Assembly (NCBI GenBank): GCA_020466095.1 | Contig: CM035807.1 | Span: forward strand, 29,143,707 to 29,207,706 | Direction: 5' to 3' | DNA: 64,000 bases | Source of the DNA: Chlorops oryzae | Lineage: Eukaryota > Arthropoda > Insecta > Diptera > Chloropidae | In this document: positions 1 to 10,938 of the stretch, in pieces | Numbering within the stretch: position 1 is the first letter of the stretch | Layout of the letters: every line of letters begins with the position of its first letter | Notes under the pieces: model-generated | Databases searched by the model: none | Told to the model about the DNA's origin: nothing | Seen by the model: only the letters and a program-made list of their open reading frames with translations | Translations under genes and position numbers: made by a program

Positions 1-979
1 CACAAACATATTCATATCTATGAACATGAAAAGTACTCGCCTACGCCTGCTCATTTATTACAATACCGTCATGGTAGAATTTTTAGCCTGCAGCAAGAAA
101 CATTTTTTTGTGACTCATTAAAGTAAAACAAATACGAAAATCCTGTAACGTTATCACTATCTTAATTGAGTTTATTATGTAGCCCTCCCCCTTTGGTCAT
201 GTCTGTGTTTGTCTTTAATGTTTCCTATGTAAATTTAATTTGCTGAAATTATTTGTTGTACACAGAAAAGGTAATAGTTATGTTAAGTGAAAACGTAATA
301 TGGGACAGTGGGTCTCTCTTCATTTAATTTTCTTGTGCTTATTTGTTTTTTTTTTTTTGCTCTTGTTTTCTTTTTTATGATTAAATAATATATGCATAAA
401 TTTTTGCTCGCCATCCGACGTTGACATGAGCAGCGCCTTAAAGGCTCTCCTTTCGGAACCATGAACATTTCATCATGGGCAGGACAAAGCAATGGTTTCG
501 GCTGTGTACCAATTAAAGGATACTAAGATTATAATGCTACGTTTTCACATACCTATTCCACATTGACAAGCAAGTAATATAAATAGGAGGGTAAGTTTGT
601 ATGAATGTCCAATTCAACTTTTCAGGACGAATTTAAGCACATTGCACAACCTTGATGGCTGTGTTACTCACTAACTTGAGGCAACCTTATTTTGATCTTC
701 TTAGAATAATTTGTAGGAAAATTAACTGAACTTGGAGAGAGCGTTCATTGCGTAACGTCGTTTTCAATAGAAGTGATTGTCCTTGAAAACCATGTGTGTG
801 TATGTACGTGCTTATAAATATAGCAATTTTGAGAGAAATCGTATAAAACTTGTGGTAAAAATGACCAAGGAAAGTAGAGACCTTGAAATGCATCAACGAT
901 TGCCATGATTGTGATGGAGGAATCGTTATGGCGTTATTCTGTTGTGAACGCTTAAGTTGTACCTCTTTTCTCGCCTTTA
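1..979. other. AT-rich spacer, no gene seen
   Basis: No reading frame with recognisable protein motifs and no inverted-repeat element was seen. The stretch contains a short poly-T run near 345-358 and scattered A/T tracts. It ends where a TATACCC-starting repeat element begins. Intron or intergenic DNA is the simplest reading. Confidence 0.5.
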
Positions 980-1828
980 TTATACCCGACACACTCTGTG
1001 TCGAGGGTATATTGCGTTTGTGTGGTTGTGTGTAACACCCAGAACCAGTCGAGATAGACCATACAAAATATATATAGAAATGATCAGCGTCACCAGGAGA
1101 TTCGATTTAGCCATGTCCGTCCGTCTGTCTGTCCGTCCGTCTGTTTGTATACAGTTTTCTTATCGAAGGAGTTGAGCTATCTCGACAAAATTTTGTATGC
1201 GTGCTCACGGGGACATGAGTAAGAACAAGTTCGAGAATGGACCCGATCGGACCATTTTTAGGGGTATCTCCAGGACTAGGGTCTGTTACGAAAATCACAA
1301 AAACTGCTCTAAAATCGAAGTTTTTCAAGATATTTTGATGAAATTTGATAGTTGAACATATTTGAAGTCAAGTTATTCAATTTCAAAAAATTGAAAAAGT
1401 GGGCGTGGCCGAAGGGCGTTTTTCGAAAATTGCCTCCTACACCCGAGTTTTGGCAGTTATGCTTCCTTTGTAGCCATAAACATCCTTACAAAAATTTTTC
1501 TTGATCGGTCCATTATAAAGGGTACCTCCAGTACTAGGGTATGTCACAAAAATCTCAAAACTGCCCCAAAATCGGATTTTTTTGAGATATTCCACTGAAA
1601 CTTAGAATTTGAGCGTATATTAAGGCCTCCGATTAGAAAACCAAAAAATTGGAAAAGTGGGCGTGGCAAAAGAGTGGTTTTCATAAAGAAATTCAACAAA
1701 AGTCGGTATATGGGGCCCCTAATGACTTCACACACCTCTTGATATTAAAAATTATTTGAACACGTGTGTCTGTGTCGGATATTTTACTGTCAGGCTCACC
1801 TGACTATAACACCCTTACTTGTTTTTTT
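980..1828 (+). mobile_element. DINE-1/HINE-like non-autonomous Helentron, family 1, full-length copy
   Basis: The element opens with TATACCCGACACA facing TGTGTCGAGGGTATA, a subterminal palindrome. It continues with the block GATCAGCGTCACC and GATTTAGCCATG, then a GTCC/GTCT tetranucleotide microsatellite at about 1113-1145. It ends with a perfect hairpin, GTCAGG-CTCA-CCTGAC, at about 1789-1804, just before CTTACTTGTTT. This order (TATACCC end, GATCAGC...TAGCCATGTCCGTC block, tetranucleotide tract, subterminal hairpin near the other end) is the plan I recall for DINE-1/INE-1 elements, which are non-autonomous Helentrons in flies. The body holds two diverged internal units of about 265 bp, each running from GATCGG(A/T)CCATT to GTGGGCGTGGC. 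It codes for nothing. Further copies lie at about 17246, 19830, 49190, 54294 and 62612. Confidence 0.7.
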
Positions 1829-1959
1829 TATTATTTTTTTCATAAGACAATATAAAATAGTTCAATAATTTTTAATTTTTATATATTTTTTTTTTGTTAC
1901 TTAAACTGCATCAACAGTTTTTGAAAATTATTTTTATGTTGCTAACTAGGGGGCTTCGT

Positions 1960-2584
1960 TCAATACATTAATATATCAATATATCAATATATTGATAATA
2001 TATCAATATATCAATATATCAATGTATCAATAAATCAATATATCATATCAATATATCAATATATCAATACATAAATACACCAATACATCAATTCATGAAT
2101 TCATGAATTCATGAATTCATGAATTCATCAATACATCAATACATCAGTATATCAGTATATCAGTATAACAGTATATCAGTATATCAATATATGAAACTAT
2201 CAATATATAAATATATCAATATATAAATATATCAATATATAAATATATCAATATATCAATATATGAATATATCAATTTATCAATATATCAATATATCATA
2301 TCAATATATCAATATATTAATACATAAATACACCAATACATCAATTCTTGAATTCATGAATTCATCAATTCATCAATTAATCAATTCATCAATACATTAA
2401 TACATCAGTATATCAGTATAGCAGTATATCAGTATATCAAAAAATCAATATATCAATATTTCAATATTTCAATATATCAATATATCAATATATCAATATA
2501 TCAATATATCAATATATCAATATATCAATATATCAATATATCAATATATTAATATATCAATTTATCAATATATCAATATATCAT
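1960..2584. repeat. TATCAATA-type AT minisatellite
   Basis: About 620 bp are almost entirely 8-bp units of the form ATATCAAT, with variants such as ATACATCA, ATATCAGT and a run of ATGAATTC near 2094-2125. The block TATCATATCAATATATC...ATACATAAATACACCAATACATCAATTC appears twice, near 2040-2092 and 2290-2345, so the array has a higher-order period of about 250 bp. This suggests segmental duplication inside the satellite rather than simple slippage alone. Confidence 0.9.
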
Positions 2585-5500
2585 TTTGTTTTTTCGGAAA
2601 AAAGTTACGACTACACAAAAATAAAAGTACACGCGAACTCAGTTTTGGAAAGGAGACTGATAACGGGTGAGCTATGTTTATTCAAAGTCCAAAAAAAAAA
2701 AATCTTTCATACATTTTTCAATTTTTCGACTTTGAGCATCATTTTACACCAACGATTTAAAGATTTGTTAGTTATTTTTGATGCCATATTAAAAAAATGA
2801 TGTTTTAAGAACCCAAAAGTTGTAAAAGTTTTGAAATATTTGAAACCATATTTGAGAAAAATTAGTTTCAAAAAAGCAATGGTCGTGAGAAATTCTTTCG
2901 CGATTTTCTCGAAATTCTGACGTGATGGAATTTTTTTGAAAATTTAAAATTTTTCAGCATACATAAATCTATTAGAAACACCACTGCAACTCTAAAGGGG
3001 AAAATCAAAATTCAATTTTGCAGGCCTGTGTTATCTATTGTTAAGTAGACCTGTCGCTATCTTGGAAAGAAAATTGCAAGTGAAAAAAAATTTGTCTTCC
3101 CTAATCTTTTCCATCAATCATAAAAAAAGCCATCATCTTAAAACAAAGTAAACAAATTCTGAAAAGTCCGAAGAAATCGAATCAAAAAACAAAAATATAC
3201 CTTTATAGAGATATAAATTTCTTAGCAATCGTAATGAAAATAACATACAATTTAGCTGACTCTAGACGAAGACATTCATAACACCTTGAGTAAATTTCAT
3301 ACGCCTCTTTTCAGTTGCTTTTAGCGTGAAAAGCCAGAACTCCGCCCATGCTATTCCGACCGCCATAGCATTTCAGGAACAGAGAATTACTGGCAACGCC
3401 ATCTCGAATAAGAAGAAGATAAGAAAACAGCGCAATGGATCATCGACCGCAGTCTACCCTTAGCGGTTTGTTTAGTTTCCCACTCTTATTGATTTTTTGT
3501 TGTTTTTTTTTTGTGGTTTTTACTGCCTTTCCGGCAGAAAAGCAACTTGCAGTAGACAAATTCGTTTGCATAGAGTTGTATTGGAAATTCTCTGCTCTAC
3601 TCGAAATAAAACAGAGGACCGAAATACCTCCGCACCCAAATGCAACTGCATATACAAACCAATAACTCTCGCAGAGCAGAGAGGTAACAACATCAGCAAC
3701 ATGCATTCATTTCCGTTTCCGCTGTAGGTACTTTGTGATGATGGCGTAGGTGTAACTTCTGTCCTCTCTTCTTCTCCTTCTTCTTATCTTGTTCTTCTTC
3801 TTCGCGCTGCACCGTCGATCGGGCGTAGATTATTTCGACTTCCTGCTCAGCAAATAATGGGCTTTAAAACGCTTCGCAAGCGTCGACTTTCACGCCACAC
3901 GCCACACGAAAAAAGGAGCATACTTTCGAACATTGTATGTAATCGTCAGCCCTAGAAGGTACCTAAGCGCCCTCCAAGAAGTGTTGAGTCTTGTGTCTTG
4001 TGCCGTCTTTACCTTCCTTCAGTCTTCTGGTTAGGCGAAAAAATAAAGGAACGCGCAACGCTATGGTCTTTAATGTAATTTTGTATAACCTACATCCTCG
4101 GATAAGCAGGACCTGCAGAACCGTGAGCACACTAAGTGGGAAGATTGTAAAGCAGACAAACAAGAACAAAATTTATTGCTCCGGTCTGTTAAAGGAGTAC
4201 AATAACTCTGTGTTTTCATACCGTGCCGCTTCTGCTCCTGCTCCTGCTCGCGTAGCTTCCACACCAAAAGATATATGACATTCCTTAAACACTAAGCAGA
4301 TGTGTGGTGTGATAACATATAAACACACACATTACAACTACTACATATTTTTGAATAAATTTTATAAAATCCTTAAATGCGATTATATGCAGCCAATCGC
4401 ACAAAATTCGAGTGTTCCCTTCCAGGCGAAGATTTTCCCAAAAGTTAAAGCTTCAAACCGAATATGCAAAGATTAAATTTCAACCTCGTAGAGTGAAAAG
4501 AGCTAAATGTTATGTTAAGAAACGAAAGTTGAGGTTTTAACATTTAAACATTACACATTTACACATAACATTACCATTTTATACACGAAGTAACCGGGAA
4601 ACGAAACGAAACGAAACAAACATGAAGAACATTAATTTACCTCATTCGAAATCCTCACCAAAGCATTGTGGTAATTATTTTTAATATTTACTTTCCTTCT
4701 ACTAATCCTCGGTAGTATTCTGGATGGGTCTTAATTACTTATGTGTGAGGTTAGTAAAAGTACTCAGTAAAATTGTTTAGTCTAAAGCTGTAAAATGGGA
4801 GCAATCGTAATATATGAATGGTGCAGTTTTTATTTCAGGGTGCTAGAAGCAACTTTGCTAGTTCTGGAAAAAATGGTGACAAGATAAAAAGATTAGCTCA
4901 CATCAAGCCTATAGTATAGAACAACAAGCTTCCCAAAGTATTTTTATGTTGTGACTGCATTGACTCCAAGACTCCAACCGACAAAATAAGCTTGGGCTTC
5001 TTAAATAATTAATTTCGGTTTAATGGTAAGGTTGGGCTTCTTAAAAATAATATGGGTGTTTAATAAGAGACGGTAAGAGGTAACGACTTTGTTGATCTCG
5101 GATAAAATTCGTGAAAAAAATTTGGTTGCAGGACGGCTGTAATAGAACAAATGCAGGTCAGCTCGGATAAAAAAGACAATAAAAATGATGGGTAAAAGAA
5201 AAAAGGAGAATTAAAGAGTTCAGAGGAGCAAAAGACAGAAAAGAAAAGATAGAGAAAAAGAAAAAGGACAAACAATAAACCAGGCTCGAAAGCGGCGTAG
5301 GAACTATCCCCTATAGAATTCAGTGTAGTTTCTCTTATCAATACAATTTATTCTTGATGTAATCCTCTTAGAAAAACAGCTTTACAATTTAGATAAAGAT
5401 GTGTAAATATAAAAAAATAATTGGCGAAAGTCAGTCTTTTTACTAACTAATGTTTACCCTTGCTTACCTTTTTTGGGATAACACCTACTTTTGAGGTATG

Positions 5501-5684
5501 GGTATGTGGTCGAAGTACATTTCTGCAGGCATTTCGATCCGGCATCATGTCATCACTGAGACCAATTCCTTTCCCATATATTTTCGTCTGACCGATCCAT
5601 ATGTTTTGTCAGTCTGCCTGCCTTTTGGCCTGCTAACCTCGTTTACAGCGACGTGGAGACTGTTTTTCATTTGTTCAGAAGGTT
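2585..5684. other. Unique AT-rich spacer, no gene seen
   Basis: Homopolymer A and T runs and short open frames on both strands are present, but none of these shows a conserved domain, a signal peptide in good context or a splice-bounded exon. A short GAAAC tandem (about 4600-4618) and CTT-rich stretches (about 3760-3805) are the only simple repeats of note. I cannot assign function. Confidence 0.5.
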
Positions 5685-5850
5685 TCCATGACTAAGTTGG
5701 GTTAGATGCCAACTTATGATGCGGGGGTACTAGGTTCAAATCCCAGCTGTAGGTATTGCTTGTGCCCTCTATGAATAGTAAGGTAACAGTATAAGGTTCA
5801 TAACATACGTCTATGTTATAAACTGTCAAATAAAGAAACAAAACAAAACA
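5685..5850 (+). repeat. tRNA-derived SINE-like sequence
   Basis: A good match to the RNA polymerase III B box (GGTTCAAATCCCAGC) lies at about 5733-5747. It is preceded by a weak A-box-like stretch (AAGTTGGGTTAGATGCC, about 5693) at a spacing compatible with a tRNA. The 3' part runs into an A-rich AAACAAAACAAAACAAA tail near 5834-5850. Box B plus an A-rich tail fits a tRNA-derived SINE. No cloverleaf with paired acceptor stem can be drawn, so it is not called a tRNA gene. Confidence 0.4.
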
Positions 5851-7811
5851 AATCCATTGACTTAAATAGTTTTCTATAATGTCCTGTTCCTTTCCATCCA
5901 GTTACCGTGTAAGATATTCAAATTAAAAGCTTCGAAATTATGAGTAGAAAGGTCTACTAAAGTACGTTTTGCTTTTGCCAATTAAATTGGTGGGCTTGCT
6001 GTGTTCTTCTGTCCTTTGAACGAACGACCAATTATTCGAGTTCTTATTGTTGAAAACTTTTCTGCTTAAGAAGGTTTTCCTAAAGCTCTCTGCTAAGCGA
6101 GTTAATTTCAACTATTTTCCAACACGGTGCTTCATCGCAATCGTTCTTCGTATTCTCCATGGGCATTCAAAAATTTTAAATTCAATATTTACAAAGCCGC
6201 ACAATGTTAATTTGTGTTTTGCAACGTCCAACGTTGTTCCGGTTTTGTTTGCTTTTTACTTTGCTTCCACCGTGGAATTCTTTGAATTTACTGTATATTA
6301 TTCCTGTTGCCATTTTTCATAGGTGCAGACACGTACGAAAAATGGCACAAAATGCGCAAAATCAGAGAGTCTTAAACTCTTCGTAGGTACCTGCGCCGAC
6401 CCCGAGATAGGCCGGGACGCTTGAAAACGCAAGAAGAAGTATAGAAGGGTTAAAAGTTTCTTTGTATTATTTCTGGCTGTTATTAAAGGGTTGTTGAACC
6501 AATCACTCAATCAATCAGGCCTTCAATCAATCAAGAAATCGTACTTCTTGAGCGAATTATTTGTTTGAAATTTTTTAAACGTAAACAATTCATTTGCAAA
6601 AGCTGATATCTTGCTATATCCAGAGCTTAGGTACATTTTGTGTGATACCAAAATGAACATTAGACACATTAAATGAGTCCATGAACATACATACATAGCT
6701 CGGTCAGAGGCTGTCTATCAAGTTTCGGAATGCTTAGAAAAATTCCCATTCGCTTCAAATAAGTAAAAGAAAACTTTTTTGATGGAACCAAAATTTTCCG
6801 AATTTAATTTTCTTTAGGATTTCAATAATTTTGTTGAACTCTCGGAGTAACTTAATAATATTGTCATCAGATGACTTTAAGGTTCCATAAATTCGTAGAA
6901 CACTAGGGTTCCAGATTGGTAACAGCAGCACAAGGCCATACATGAAGGATTATGTATGTATGTTCCTGCCGAATCCTCTTTCGAGTGCGCTTCTCTTCAC
7001 GCCGAGGATGAGTGTTTTTGCATAGGTTATCACAGTGTGATACTTTGTGAAAGTAAGTGGAAGGAAAAGCAGAACAGATGAGAATTTTGTGGCCAAAGAG
7101 GAAGGAGAAGATACGATGAAACATTCCGGAAGTGTAAGCCATTGGATTTATACAACTAAGTAACATTCGAATAAAAATTTGTGTTGCCGCTTTCGCCGTT
7201 AAGTTGAAAATATTTCTGAATCAAGTTAGGGCAAAGGGAAAAATAAATAAATAAGCTCAATTTGAAAAGAAAAAAAACTAATTAGGGAAAATACCATGCC
7301 TAACGCATAACCAATTGATTGAGGTACGCCTAGAAAATCAAAATCAAAACAGAAATCTTAATTGTTGAAGACAAAAATGACAACGAATTTTAAACGCTTC
7401 TCTATTTCAAATTAATTACCTATTCTATTCCCCTAATGAAATGGATATTTTAAAAGCGTCGAACACGATTTTGTTTTGTTTTTTTGTTTTTTCTAACAAG
7501 CTTCATCGGGTCCAATAGCTGCAACTGTTTGAGACCGCAAGAGTGCATCAAGGCAAACATGATCATTAAATTGACATGACGCGGCCTCATGTGTTGGAGT
7601 CGGAGTTGGAGGGCTTTAAAAGTCAACTTTGAATATAAAAAGAAAACTTTCAAGTTCACGAAATATAATTAACCCATTTCTGTTCATTGGGTATTCAAAG
7701 AGCCATGACTTTTGGTTTACGCATGACGATGTGTATGGCAGATGCAATTGAAAGGCTAATGAAACATTCTGTAGGACCATTCGACAATGAGGAAAATTTT
7801 CTATTCAGGCT
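5851..7811. other. Spacer containing one copy of a short dispersed repeat
   Basis: No gene is seen. A short segment at about 6395-6440 (GAGATAGGCCGGGAC followed by GCAAGAAGAAGTAT) recurs in the opposite orientation at about 12580-12640. The rest is AT-rich unique sequence with a TACATACATA run near 6685. Confidence 0.5.
6385..6440 (+). repeat. Dispersed repeat fragment (GATAGGCCGGGA family), copy 1
   Basis: The core GAGATAGGCCGGGAC followed by an AACGCAAGAAGAAGTAT stretch matches, in reverse complement, the sequence at about 12570-12640. The two copies share the G+C-rich core and the downstream AAGAAGAAG tract across about 45 bp with small indels. This is old interspersed-repeat material whose family I do not recognise. 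Confidence 0.45.
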
Positions 7812-7813
7812 TA

Positions 7814-8306
7814 CCCAGCAGGCATACAATGTATATCCAGCAGGACAAAAACATTAGTGATTTCACTGGGTCATACAGGTGACATTGTCGTGCATGCCAA
7901 ATTGGGGATTTGTCATCGTAGAGAAATGCTCTTCATGTGCTTGATTCTCATTGGCTACTGAAATTTAAATAAGGTTTTAGCGTCAGTTCAGTGTAAGCGT
8001 GAAGTGGCGTAGAGGATGAGTGCTCGACTCAGAATCCGAAGATCGCGGGTTCAATCTCTGGCTTAGACGATCAGAAATTGTTAAAAATGGATTTTTAAAA
8101 ATTTCCGAAATATTCAAGGAGATCACAAAGAAGAGAGTTTTCATACCGGTTTCTATAAAGTGAAATTTAGAGACAAAGTCACCCAGAAAGTCAATGTCAG
8201 TTCGTGTACAAATGTCATAGAAAGTGTCCTACAAAATTGTCATGCATACCGGCTCCAAAGTCACCCCGACATCGCTGATTTTGTCAAGGGGACTTTTCCT
8301 GCTGGG
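7814..8306. mobile_element. TA-flanked MITE-like element, TIR CCCAGCAGG
   Basis: The 493-bp segment starts CCCAGCAGGCATAC and ends TTTTCCTGCTGGG, so the outermost 9 bp form a perfect inverted repeat. Both ends are flanked by TA (7812-7813 and 8307-8308), the target duplication of Tc1/mariner-type elements. Inside, both arms are rich in GTGACA/TGTCA-type words and a tRNA-like segment sits in the middle. There is no transposase frame. I infer a non-autonomous Tc1/mariner-type element; the short TIR makes chance association possible. Confidence 0.5.
7998..8073 (+). repeat. tRNA-like segment inside the CCCAGCAGG element
   Basis: GTGGCGTAGAGGATGAG (about 8009) resembles an A box and CGGGTTCAATCTC (about 8047) resembles a B box. 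The intervening CTCAGAA could form an anticodon loop, but the flanking stems are mismatched and no acceptor stem pairs. It is therefore a decayed tRNA or the head of a tRNA-derived SINE. A related core (ATCCGAAG then GGTTCAA) occurs on the minus strand near 48280-48345. Confidence 0.4.
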
Positions 8307-8655
8307 TATCTTTCAATCAAGTTTATGTCTATGATGATAATTTATATTTATATATACGTACATATTTGTCTATAGGTTTCACGGAAAAAGAAAGAAAACA
8401 CGTTTTTATTAAATTGTAGAATTTTAAATCTGTAGCCTTACAATTTCTACACTTGGCATTTTGCTTTGCAGTTTGAAGAAGCCCAAATCAAATATGCCAT
8501 TTCCACCGCCTCCACATAAGTATTTATGGAATTCCTCCACTTTCTAAAGTAATTGGGAAAAAGTTAATCAATTAAAAAACTTTTTTAGAGATGCATAAAA
8601 GCCCTCGATCCCATTTTGAACCCCTTTCATGAGAGTCCGATATGGATCCTTGAAG

Positions 8656-8750
8656 GACGAATTCTTCCTTCTTGACGAATTCCTCCTTCTTGACGAATTT
8701 CTCCTTCTTGACGAATTCCTCCTTCTTGACGAATTTCTCCTTCTTGACGA
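8656..8750. repeat. 18-bp minisatellite, five units
   Basis: Units starting GACGAATT(C/T) and ending CCTTCTT begin at 8656, 8674, 8692, 8710 and 8728, with a partial sixth at 8746. The period is exactly 18 bp. On the minus strand one frame reads as six-residue repeats of the KKEEFV type, because 18 is a multiple of 3. No signal, domain or splice context supports translation. Confidence 0.9.
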
Positions 8751-10607
8751 TTAGTATTTCAGTAAAAGAAAATTCCAAGAACGACGGACTCGTAAATAAA
8801 ACATTATTGCAAAATTTTTTTCGATTGATTGCTTAAAAATATGAACATATGTATGTATGTATCGAAAATTGATGCTGTCGTGTGTCTGACAAGTTTTTTT
8901 TTTTGTTTTCCTTTCTGAACTTTGAAGGTTTCGAGACACATTGACATTGATATTTGCTAAAAATTTCCGATAGAAATTTTTTTTTTGTAAATAATTCTTT
9001 CTCATTGTTTGAAGGTGTTGAGTTGAATGCTTTTGTTGTTAAATTTCATCAATTTCTGCGAACCCAATCAATTGATCAATACTTCTGCACGTGCCATTGA
9101 TGCGACTGATAGCTTTTGTCCCGAAATGGAATATACTTTTTTTTTACCATTTCAAATTCTTGCTTAATGTTGTCCCTTTTCTTTAAAGCCTCTCACTATG
9201 AGTGTCACTTAAGAATGGCGTAATTCAAAAGAAAATCGAATCGACACCATTGAACTTGAAATGGAGACAATTTTAAGGGTTATATTTTTTTTTTTTTCTT
9301 TATGAACTCATTCATTTTAGTTAAGATGAATTTTCCAAGTTAAAGTATAGAAATTGACGTTAACTTAATTGTATTGGAATATTCCTAGATATGGATAAGG
9401 ACATTGTGCTTGGAGGTGGCCGTATAGAGCTTTGAAAAATATCTTGCGAGGAATCAAAGGAGCCAGGGGACTCTAATTAAATTTAAAATGTCACTTAAAT
9501 GTGTTCTATTTTGAATAGCTTTTGATCAAGAGAAGGAAAGTGAAATTTAAAAGGCCTTCAGCAAATATAAGTCCTAGGAAAATTCATTTAAGGAGGCGTT
9601 TATTAATGGAGTTCTTTTCAAGTTATTTTCAATGAAAAATAATAATAGCCTTTAAGCTCACAGAGGTTTTATCAAGGGTGTGCGAACACCGTTGGCAAAA
9701 AAAAAAAGGTTGTTTGGCAGAGATTTTTAACCCACATAAAATCTAAAAATACGTTTTCTTGAGCAAGAAAATATATGTATACACACATTTATATAGGTAC
9801 AAATATACTGGTCTAAAGTCAACCTCACATCACACCTCTTAGGTATGGTATATGTATGTACCTATAAAAGGCTTGATAATTTATTTTAATCAATTTATTC
9901 GTGAATTTTTTGTTTTAAAGACCAAAACCAGTCAAATCACAAATATCAAAGAAAAACAAAAAAAAAAAACCCTGTCCTTTATATCATTTAGTGATAAGCT
10001 TCTTATCGGATACAATTATTTAATTTGACTCTCAAATTAAGAATGGTAATTAGCAAAAAAAAATAAAAAGAGATGATATCGATAAAAGCCGCTTCAAAAT
10101 TTAACATATTTAAATTTAATTATGTTACTTTATGTGTGAAGAACTTGAAAAATGAGAACAAAAATTTAGTTTTCTATAGAATTTTAAAGAAATTGGATTA
10201 CAGTATTCATCGGATAAAAAAAACTGCACGATTGAAATAAGCGGAAATTCAGTTTTTATTATTCCTTCTTGTACTGAAATTATTTCGATAAAAACAGTCT
10301 CCATTAATTGGCACATTTTTAAGCAACTCACAAGATCTTCTAAAATCCTTTTTAAATTTATCCCCAGCCCATCCCAAATTCAATATTTAAAGAAATATTT
10401 TACAAACGTATCCATCCTCAAATTATAGAACGTGAAAATATACAAGGAAGCGGATTTTAAAACTTTTTCTACTTAGTTTTCATGAATTTATACATACTTT
10501 TTAACCATAGCGTACGCAATTTAGCATGACGCCTATAATTCTCATTTGGTTTATAAAATTAGACACGTAAGATTTGTGGAATTTCTGCAAATCTTTCAAG
10601 ACGTGGA
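8751..10607. other. AT-rich spacer, no gene seen
   Basis: Poly-A and poly-T tracts and a TATGTATGTATG run near 8847-8862 are present. No element ends, conserved coding sequence or RNA gene could be recognised. Confidence 0.5.
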
Positions 10608-10615
10608 GTGGCAAG

Positions 10616-10930
10616 TAGCGATGGGAGATATTGGCAAAAGAAAAGAATTCGATAATATCGACTGAGCAAATCGATATTTATCTGAAAAATATATCGAAAT
10701 ATATCTTCATTTTTTGGTTAAACAAAATAAGTACCTTTTTTGGAACTTTAAACAAACGTCTCTTTCCTCGAAACACTCGTACAATGACCCAAAAATATCG
10801 TTCTTCGATATTGGATTTCAAGTATCGATTTCCGATTTATCTCGAAATGAAAAATATCACACATATATTCCGTATTGATGTTTAAAAAATATTGATATTT
10901 TTAAGTATCGATATTTTCAGCCCATCCCTA
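10616..10930. mobile_element. hAT-type MITE with 8-bp target duplication
   Basis: The 315-bp element begins TAGCGATGGGAGATATTGG and ends ATATTTTCAGCCCATCCCTA, giving imperfect terminal inverted repeats of the TAGGGATGGGC type. It is flanked on both sides by the identical octamer GTGGCAAG (10608-10615 and 10931-10938). An 8-bp duplication is the hallmark of hAT transposases. The interior is rich in ATCGATAT words and carries no transposase, so the element is non-autonomous. The target duplication is perfect, suggesting a fairly young insertion. Confidence 0.8.
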
Positions 10931-10938
10931 GTGGCAAG

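Noticed and set aside
1960..2584. Regularly repeated units resembling a CRISPR array
   Set aside because: The units are 8-bp AT-rich tandem repeats without unique spacers, in eukaryotic DNA.
8572..8778. Minus-strand frame with KKEEFV repeats
   Set aside because: The repeat is an 18-bp DNA minisatellite read in frame; no independent coding evidence.
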